NCBI GenBank assembly: GCA_013694885.1
Contig: JACDBO010000309.1
Coordinates: 1 to 5,652, forward strand
DNA from: Chloroflexia bacterium
Lineage (GTDB): Bacteria > Chloroflexota > Chloroflexia > Thermomicrobiales > UBA6265
DNA length: 5,652 nt
Reading direction: 5' to 3'
The notes beneath the pieces were generated by a model. The model had not been told where the DNA came from, ran no database searches, and worked only from the letters and a program-made list of their open reading frames with translations. Positions 1 to 5,652 of this stretch are shown here, in pieces (the first letter of the stretch is position 1; each line of letters opens with the position of its first letter). The position numbers and the translations under genes are program-made.

Positions 1-236
1 GGCGTTCCCGGTCGTCGCGCTTTCCGCCAGCCAATCGCGTCCGTATTCCTGCGTCTGCGCTCAATGTGGCCTCCTGTTCGCACTGCCGATTCGTCACCGA
101 TGCCGATACGGCGCATCTCCACTGCCATCCGAACGCTCAGTGTACCAAGGACCACCCGCCGCGCATTCCCCCGGATGCCGTCCGCACGCGGGGAGCACTG
201 GCACGGCCCGAGCGAGTCTGCGAACATTTGCGGTCG
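1..236. other. Upstream region without a convincing separate gene
   Basis: No complete gene with good codon bias is seen on either strand. The reading frame of the following membrane-protein gene has no stop from position 3 onward, so the region could be untranslated leader, an N-terminal extension of that gene, or the remnant of a small upstream gene. From a GTG at 66 this frame encodes 57 residues with Cys4, Cys7, Cys20 and Cys26 and several His, a CxxC...Cx5C pattern. Neither the GTG at 66 nor the ATG at 237 has a clear Shine-Dalgarno sequence. The only -10-like sequence before 237 is a poor AACATT at 223-228. No terminator, tRNA or convincing promoter was recognised. Confidence 0.5.
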
Positions 237-2636
237 ATGCGCGCACCTCGCTCCACCACGATCCCGATCCACTTCGTCGCCACGCGCCGGGCCGACGCCG
301 CCGGCGCGCTTCTCGTCATCTTCATCACGCTCGTGGCGGTGGGACCGCTGCTGATCGGCGGAACCGTCGTCGGGCAGGACACGATCGCCTTCTTCGCGCC
401 GATGTACGGCTTCCTAGGTGACCGGCTGCGGGCCGGCGAGGTTCCGGTCTGGAACCCCTACCAGTTCGCCGGGGCGCCGTTCCTCGCCGACCCGGAGTCC
501 GGGTGGCTCTACTGGCCGGCGATGATCCTCTTCGCGCTTCTCCCCGTCGCCGCCGCCGTGCCGGTCTACCTGCTGGTTCACCTGCTGATCGCCGGACTCG
601 CTACCTACACCTTCGGGCGGCTCTTCGGTCTCAACGTGACCGGGGCGGTGACCGCCGCCGCCGCCTACGAGCTCTCCGGGCTCGTCTATGGACGCTCGGT
701 CTGCTGTCCGGCCTACGTGCAGGTCGCCGCCTGGCTTCCGGTAGCACTGGTAGCCACCGAACTCGCCCTGCGCACGCGCGAGTGGTCGCATCGCCTCGGC
801 TGGTGCTGGCTGGGCGCCTTCGCGGTGAGCCAGATCATCGCCTCCTGGCTCGGTCAGGGCTCGTACTACGCTCTGCTCGTGATTGGGGGATTTGTACTTT
901 ACGGAGGACTCAGGACTCAGGATTCAGGACTCACGCTCAGACGCAGACTCATCGCGGAGCCGGCCAAACGTGCTTGGCTCGTCGGTGCACTCATCGTCGG
1001 GTTGGGCGTGGTGCTGGCGGCGGCGGCGATCCTGCCGCGGTTCGAGTTCCGGGCGGTGTCGACACTGGCCGAGGGCTACGGCGACGACCTGGCCTGGGCG
1101 GCGCGGCAGGGTGGCTGGGGACCCGGCGACCTGGATGACCGGCTCTTTGCACCCGGACTTACTTACGCCGGCGGCGCGGTGGCGATGCTCATCCTCGTCG
1201 CGGTCGCGCGGCTCCGCCAACGGACCGCCGTCCCTTTCTTTGCGTTGATGGCGCTGGGTACGTTGTTGCTGACGACGACGTGGGTGAACCCGCTCCAGAT
1301 CCTCTTGTTTCTGCTCCTACCGGAGTTCGAGCAGTTGCACCGGCACTGGCCGGAGCGGGCGATGGTCGTCTTTTTCCTGGCACCAGCGATGCTGGCGGGG
1401 GTGGTGGTCAGCGAGTTCGCCGGGGTCCGCCGCATCGGGCGCCGCCTTGCCATGGCACTCGCCATCGGGCCGCTGGCGATGCTCGCCGCGCGCCTCCTCG
1501 GGGCGGAGTTTCACCCGCTGGCGATCGGCGGCGCGGCGCTCTCGGCGCTGATCGTCGCGTGGTCGCCAAAGTTCACGCACCGTTCTCGTCGCTTCCTACC
1601 AGCCGCGCTCGGTGCGATCCTGACGCTAGAGCTGCTCGCCGCTGGACTCTTGACCGCGCGTGACGGCCCCTACGGAGGCTTCCATCGCCTCGACCTTGCG
1701 GACTACTTCCAGGCCGGCGGCGCGGAAGCGTTCATCGCCGCTGACGGTACAGGTCAAACCTCGCGCTTTTTCGGATACGATCCGGAGTACCGCGAGATCG
1801 AGTCCCGGCATGGCCAGGTGACGTACTACCGGTACCACTTCGCCGAACCGGGCACGCGCGCCCTGCTCGTCAACAACCTAGGCACCGCCTTCGCCCTCGC
1901 CGACGTGCAGGGCTACAACCCGCTCCAGATGCAGCATTACGTCGACTTCATGGCCGAGCTGAACGGGGTCCAGCAGGAGTATCACGGCTCCTGGGTGCTG
2001 CCGACGGGTCTCGATTCGCCCCTCCTCGACCTCCTCGGGGTCCGCTACGTGATCGTCCCGGCGGTCACACCAACGGATCGGCCGGAGATCGAGCGCCTGG
2101 CGCGATCGTGGCCGGTCGTCTACCGCAACGCCGCTGTTCGCGTGCTGGAGAATCCAGACGCCTTTCCGCGCGCATGGCTCGTTCACGATGCCGTACCCGG
2201 CAACGCGGATACACTGGCGCGTAGCCTCGCCGATGGCTCGCTCGACCTTCGGACGACGGCCGTCGTCGATGGAGCGTCGCCGGAGATCGCAGCCGCCGCC
2301 GATCTCGCCTCGGAACGCGTGGGGGTGTCAAACGTCTCGCCAGAGTCGATCACGCTCCAGGTGACCGCAAGCGCACCGGCGTTGCTCGTGACGAGCGAGG
2401 TGGACTACCCGGCATGGCAGGCATACCTCGACGGCGAGCCGGTGTCGACGATCCGCGCCAACGTCGCCTTCCGCGCCGTGGCCGTGCCCGCCGGTCAGCA
2501 CACCGTCACGTTCCGCTACGAATCGGACGCACTAACCACCGGACTCCTCATTAGTGGCGTGGGCTACATGGGCGCGTTGGCCACCTTGAGCGTACTGCTC
2601 GCACGACATGTTCGACGACGGCGAGCCACGGCATGA
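237..2636 (+). CDS. YfhO-family (GT-C-like) multi-pass membrane protein, probable polyprenyl-phosphate-sugar glycosyltransferase, first of a tandem pair
   Basis: The protein is 799 residues from the ATG at 237. Seen in the sequence: a hydrophobic helix at about 21-44, then an extracytoplasmic loop with G46-Q47-D48, VWNPYQFAGAPF at 71-82 and ADPESGW at 84-90. About a dozen further hydrophobic segments follow to about residue 472. A large soluble, probably extracytoplasmic domain (about 473-765) holds QGYNPLQ (558-564), PRAWLVHDA (644-652) and DYPAWQAYLDGEP (723-735). A last helix lies at about 766-788, with an Arg-rich tail. This order matches the YfhO family, whose Firmicute members glycosylate lipoteichoic acid using undecaprenyl-phosphate sugars. 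The acidic residue of GQD is a plausible catalytic or metal site, by inference. The start at 237 puts 47 residues before that Asp, close to 41 in the downstream paralogue; the GTG at 66 would add 57 residues the paralogue lacks. Its stop overlaps the next start (ATGA). A 7-bp tandem repeat lies at 905-932. The acceptor and sugar are unknown. Confidence 0.85.
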   Translation: MRAPRSTTIPIHFVATRRADAAGALLVIFITLVAVGPLLIGGTVVGQDTIAFFAPMYGFLGDRLRAGEVPVWNPYQFAGAPFLADPESGWLYWPAMILFALLPVAAAVPVYLLVHLLIAGLATYTFGRLFGLNVTGAVTAAAAYELSGLVYGRSVCCPAYVQVAAWLPVALVATELALRTREWSHRLGWCWLGAFAVSQIIASWLGQGSYYALLVIGGFVLYGGLRTQDSGLTLRRRLIAEPAKRAWLVGALIVGLGVVLAAAAILPRFEFRAVSTLAEGYGDDLAWAARQGGWGPGDLDDRLFAPGLTYAGGAVAMLILVAVARLRQRTAVPFFALMALGTLLLTTTWVNPLQILLFLLLPEFEQLHRHWPERAMVVFFLAPAMLAGVVVSEFAGVRRIGRRLAMALAIGPLAMLAARLLGAEFHPLAIGGAALSALIVAWSPKFTHRSRRFLPAALGAILTLELLAAGLLTARDGPYGGFHRLDLADYFQAGGAEAFIAADGTGQTSRFFGYDPEYREIESRHGQVTYYRYHFAEPGTRALLVNNLGTAFALADVQGYNPLQMQHYVDFMAELNGVQQEYHGSWVLPTGLDSPLLDLLGVRYVIVPAVTPTDRPEIERLARSWPVVYRNAAVRVLENPDAFPRAWLVHDAVPGNADTLARSLADGSLDLRTTAVVDGASPEIAAAADLASERVGVSNVSPESITLQVTASAPALLVTSEVDYPAWQAYLDGEPVSTIRANVAFRAVAVPAGQHTVTFRYESDALTTGLLISGVGYMGALATLSVLLARHVRRRRATA
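905..932 (+). repeat. Heptanucleotide tandem repeat (AGGACTC)4 inside the first membrane-protein gene
   Basis: Four adjacent 7-bp units occupy 905-911, 912-918, 919-925 and 926-932. Three read AGGACTC and the third unit reads AGGATTC. Related hexamers ACGCTC, AGACGC and AGACTC continue to 950, so the decayed tract may span 905-950. It encodes a hydrophilic loop (RTQDSGLTLRRR) between two membrane helices, where the paralogue has an unrelated, slightly shorter loop. Because 7 is not a multiple of 3, gain or loss of a unit would shift the frame. Confidence 0.85.
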
Positions 2637-5014
2637 GCCGACTTGTGGCGCCGCTGTCCGGCCGGTGCGCCGATGGGCTCGCCCTCGCCGCGCTCATCGC
2701 CGGTATCCTCTTCAGCGCGCGCGACCTCCTCCTCGAACCGGTGCGCGCCGGGCAGGACGCGACGATTTTCTTCTGGCCCACCTTCGCCTTTCTCGGCGAG
2801 CGGCTTCGCGCCGGCGATATCCCCGGCTGGAACCCGCACCAATTCGGCGGCATCCCCTTCGCGGCCGACCCCGAATCCGGGTGGATGTATGCACCGGCAA
2901 TGCTCGTCTTCACGCTCTTCCCGCTCGGCGCGGCAATCCGGCTCTACATGGCGCTGCACTTGCTGCTCGCCGGCATCGGCGCCTTCGCGTTGGGGCGCGC
3001 GCTCGGTTTCAATGCCACCGGCGCGCTCACGGCCGGCTGGGCGTTCGCCCTGAGCGGGCTCCTCAGCGACCGCTCCCGCTGCTGCTACGCCCATGTCCAG
3101 GTGGCAACGTGGATTCCGTGGGCGCTGCTCGGAGTCGAGATCGCGTTCCGAGCCAACGGACACCGCGCCCGCCTCGGTGGTTGGCTACTAACTGGAGTCG
3201 CCATCAGCCAGATGCTCGGCGGGTGGCTCGGCCAGGGCGCGTACTACGGTCTGCTCGTGGTCGCCTCGTTCGTTGTCTACCGGGCGATCGTGCCGCTGCC
3301 TCGGGGCTGGCAAGCAGCCATAGCACGCATCGACAAGCTCGCGCTGCACGGTCTCGTGCCATTCTTGATCGGTTTAGGTATCGCGGCGCCGGGCGTCCTG
3401 CCTCGCCTCGCGTACGAGAGCCGCTCCAACCTCGCCGGTGGCTACACCGGACTGGCGAGCGGGGCCGCCACGCTCGGCGGCTGGTCGCCCGGTTCCCAGT
3501 TCGAGTCGCTCCTCTCACCCTCCGGCTGGTACATCGGCGCTGCCGTGTTCGCGCTGGCGATCGTCGCGGTCGTGGCGTGTTGGCGGCGCTTCTCGGTTCC
3601 CTACTTCGGGACGCTGACGGCGACCACGTTCATCCTCGGTCTGGACGCCAGCACCCCGCTCCACCGCCTCTTCGCCCTGCTCCCTCGCTTCCAGGAGACC
3701 CACGACCACCTGCCGGAGCGGATCGCCCTGGCCCTGGCGATCGGCCCGGCGATGCTTGCCGGGGCGGCCGTCAGCGGACTCAGACGAGCATCGCCACAAC
3801 GACTCTCCTCGGCCCCAGCCCTGGTGCTGGTCGTGTTTGGCCTGGCGACCATCTCCGGCCTCGACCTGCCGAGGCATGCCTGGATCGTGCTGCTGGTTAC
3901 CGCTGCCGTGATCGTCATGTGGCCCGATTTCGATCATATGACCAGCACACGGCGAGACGGAGGACGTTTGGTGCCGATTGGGCTGGCCGTCATCGTGGCC
4001 TTCGATCTGGTGATGGCGACCGGCGCCAGCCTCCGCGCGGGTGACTTCGCGCGGGTGGAGTTGGCGAGCATCACCGAACCCAACGCGACCGCGCGCCAGA
4101 TCGCCGGAGGTGAGGCAACGCCGCCGCCGCGCTTTTTCGGGTTCGATCCCTCGCTCGCGTTCGAGCTGCACGGCGAGCGGACACTCTACCGACACCTCTA
4201 CCAAAATCCGCTGACGGCGCGGTTGCTGGTGAACAACCAGGCGACTCTGTGGGGACTCGCCGATGCGCAGGGGTACAACCCGTTGCAGCTGGCCCGCTAC
4301 GCCGAACTCATGAACGCGCTCAACGGTGCGCCCCAGGAGTACCACGGCGCCTACGTGTTGCCATCCGGGCTCGACTCGCCGCTGCTCCCGTTGCTGGGAA
4401 GCGAGTACATCGTCGTGCCGCGCCACATCTCGCCGGACCAGCCCGCGCTCCAGCAATTGGCGCAAACCTTGCCTGAAGTCTGGGGCGACGACGAGGTGCG
4501 CATCCTGGGCAACGACGTCACGCTACCACGCGCCTGGATCGTCCACGACGCTGTCACCGCGCCCCGCCCGGAGCGGCTCGCGCTGATGTCGTCGGGCGCT
4601 ATCGACTTCCGGCGAACCGTCGTCCTCGACCAACCGGCGCCGGTGCTGACCGCGCCGGCGGACATCAGTGCCGATCGCGCGGTCATCACCGCCTACGCAC
4701 CCGACAGGCTGACAATCGAGACGTCGACCGGTTCGACCGGGATGCTGGTCCTGAGCGAGGTCTACGACGAGGGGTGGGAGGCGACTGTCGATGACGAGCC
4801 GGCCACGGTCCACGTCGCTAACCACGCCTTTCGAGGTGTCACGATCCCCGCCGGCACCCACACGATTCGACTCAGCTACACCCCACCCGGACTGCTGCCC
4901 GGTTTGGCGATCCTCGCCGCCACGGGAGTGTTGCTCACCTTCGCGCTCGTGCTGGCAGTCTGGCGCGACGGCGCGCGCTTTCGCGAACACGCCAACGCAC
5001 TGGCGAGGGAATGA
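2633..5014 (+). CDS. YfhO-family (GT-C-like) multi-pass membrane protein, second of a tandem pair
   Basis: The protein is 793 residues. Its ATG (2633-2635) overlaps the TGA of the preceding gene (2634-2636) as ATGA, so translation is probably coupled; no strong Shine-Dalgarno is seen. The architecture repeats that of the upstream protein: a first helix at about 15-35, G40-Q41-D42, GWNPHQFGGIPF (65-76), ADPESGW (78-84), many hydrophobic segments to about 465, a large probably extracytoplasmic domain at about 466-752, a final helix at about 753-776 and a charged tail. Similarity to the neighbour runs the full length and is strongest at residues 542-596, where a hand count gives 36 of 55 identical positions. 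This indicates tandem duplication followed by divergence. The Cys150-Cys151 pair matches Cys156-Cys157 of the neighbour. By family analogy it is a sugar transferase acting at the outer face of the membrane from a polyprenyl-phosphate donor. Substrate, and whether the two work together or on different sugars, are not visible. Confidence 0.87.
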   Translation: MSRLVAPLSGRCADGLALAALIAGILFSARDLLLEPVRAGQDATIFFWPTFAFLGERLRAGDIPGWNPHQFGGIPFAADPESGWMYAPAMLVFTLFPLGAAIRLYMALHLLLAGIGAFALGRALGFNATGALTAGWAFALSGLLSDRSRCCYAHVQVATWIPWALLGVEIAFRANGHRARLGGWLLTGVAISQMLGGWLGQGAYYGLLVVASFVVYRAIVPLPRGWQAAIARIDKLALHGLVPFLIGLGIAAPGVLPRLAYESRSNLAGGYTGLASGAATLGGWSPGSQFESLLSPSGWYIGAAVFALAIVAVVACWRRFSVPYFGTLTATTFILGLDASTPLHRLFALLPRFQETHDHLPERIALALAIGPAMLAGAAVSGLRRASPQRLSSAPALVLVVFGLATISGLDLPRHAWIVLLVTAAVIVMWPDFDHMTSTRRDGGRLVPIGLAVIVAFDLVMATGASLRAGDFARVELASITEPNATARQIAGGEATPPPRFFGFDPSLAFELHGERTLYRHLYQNPLTARLLVNNQATLWGLADAQGYNPLQLARYAELMNALNGAPQEYHGAYVLPSGLDSPLLPLLGSEYIVVPRHISPDQPALQQLAQTLPEVWGDDEVRILGNDVTLPRAWIVHDAVTAPRPERLALMSSGAIDFRRTVVLDQPAPVLTAPADISADRAVITAYAPDRLTIETSTGSTGMLVLSEVYDEGWEATVDDEPATVHVANHAFRGVTIPAGTHTIRLSYTPPGLLPGLAILAATGVLLTFALVLAVWRDGARFREHANALARE

Positions 5015-5032
5015 ACGCGCGGCTCACCGACG

Positions 5033-5063
5033 GTCATTTCAAGCCGTAGCGAGAAATCTCTCG
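5033..5063. repeat. REP-like palindromic intergenic element
   Basis: The stretch starts GTCATTTCAAGCCGTAGCG and ends GAGAAATCTCTCG. It contains an imperfect palindrome at 5036-5057: ATTTC pairs with GAAAT, and inside it GC (43-44) pairs with GC (49-50) around a CGTA loop. An alternative hairpin, CGAGA-AATC-TCTCG, lies at 5050-5063 and extends by A-T and G-T pairs to 5048-5065. From memory it strongly resembles the dispersed intergenic motif GTCATTTCGAGC...GCGAGAAATCT found in many copies in diverse bacterial genomes. Only one copy is in this window, so repetition is not shown here. There is no T-run, so it is not a standard intrinsic terminator, though it may stabilise the 3' end of the upstream mRNA. 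Confidence 0.55.
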
Positions 5064-5120
5064 TTGAAGGGCGACTTTACTCATGTTGTGGGAAGGTCCC
5101 CGGAGACACGTTGAGAACGC

Positions 5121-5147
5121 TTGGTGTCCGTTCGGAGCGGCTACAAT
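5121..5147 (+). promoter_or_regulatory. Probable mutY promoter, leaderless type
   Basis: TACAAT at 5142-5147 matches the sigma-70 -10 consensus at five of six bases. Its last base lies six bases before the ATG at 5154, so transcription would start at or next to the start codon. The -35 match is weak: TTGGTG at 5121-5126 with a short 15-base spacer. No Shine-Dalgarno precedes the ATG, which agrees with a leaderless mRNA, common in several high-GC phyla. A short inverted repeat GAACG-N9-CGTTC (5115-5133) overlaps the -35 region. Confidence 0.5.
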
Positions 5148-5153
5148 CAGGCC

Positions 5154-5652
<499 letters not shown>

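Noticed and set aside
2608..4044. Open frame of 478 codons on the plus strand in another frame
   Set aside because: It starts inside the end of the first membrane-protein gene and overlaps the second. The Arg/Pro/Ala-rich composition is typical of a shifted reading of high-GC DNA; the overlapped frame has clear homologous motifs.
3515..4465. Long open frame of 316 codons on the minus strand inside the second membrane-protein gene
   Set aside because: Its product is rich in Arg, Gln, His and Gly without recognisable domains. It is the antisense shadow expected from high-GC coding sequence with G/C third positions.
5011..5049. Twelve-codon minicistron whose ATG overlaps the TGA of the second membrane-protein gene, with GAGGGA just before
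   Set aside because: The spacing from GAGG to the ATG is only two bases, the peptide has no recognisable feature, and it reads into the intergenic repeat; probably chance.
5048..5065. Hairpin after the operon as an intrinsic terminator
   Set aside because: The stem is short and A/T-containing and no T-run follows, so it does not meet the usual criteria; it is better explained by the palindromic repeat.
5115..5133. SOS (LexA) box before mutY
   Set aside because: GAAC and GTTC are present but 11 bases apart, whereas the Gram-positive-type box needs four bases between them.

Overview
The window is high-GC bacterial DNA, densely coded on the + strand, with strong G/C preference at third codon positions. 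It holds three protein genes. Two are tandem, related YfhO-type (GT-C fold) multi-pass membrane proteins at 237-2636 and 2633-5014. The third is the first half of an A/G-specific adenine DNA glycosylase (mutY), which starts at 5154 and runs off the right edge. Base composition, the style of the YfhO-like proteins, the lack of clear Shine-Dalgarno sequences and the apparently leaderless mutY start suggest a high-GC lineage such as Chloroflexota (perhaps Thermomicrobia). This is inference from general resemblance; no taxonomic marker is present.

Layout: 1-236 has no convincing separate gene, but the frame of the first gene is open through it and encodes a curious Cys/His-rich stretch. Positions 237-5014 form a two-gene translational unit whose cistrons overlap by the four bases ATGA. 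Positions 5015-5153 are a short intergenic gap with a REP-like palindrome resembling a widespread dispersed repeat, followed by a good -10 box placed so close to the mutY start that the mRNA is probably leaderless.

The two membrane proteins share the same architecture throughout: an N-terminal helix, a GQD-containing extracytoplasmic loop, about a dozen more helices, a large extracytoplasmic C-terminal domain and a last anchoring helix. They look like an old tandem duplication. By analogy with YfhO of Firmicutes they probably transfer sugar from a polyprenyl-phosphate carrier to a cell-surface acceptor, but donor and acceptor cannot be read from the sequence. mutY is a housekeeping repair gene with its own promoter and no evident functional link.

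I see no clearly new multi-gene system. The most notable local signals are a heptanucleotide tandem repeat inside the first membrane-protein gene, the Cys/His-rich in-frame extension before it, a vicinal Cys-Cys pair kept in both paralogues, and the palindromic repeat before mutY.
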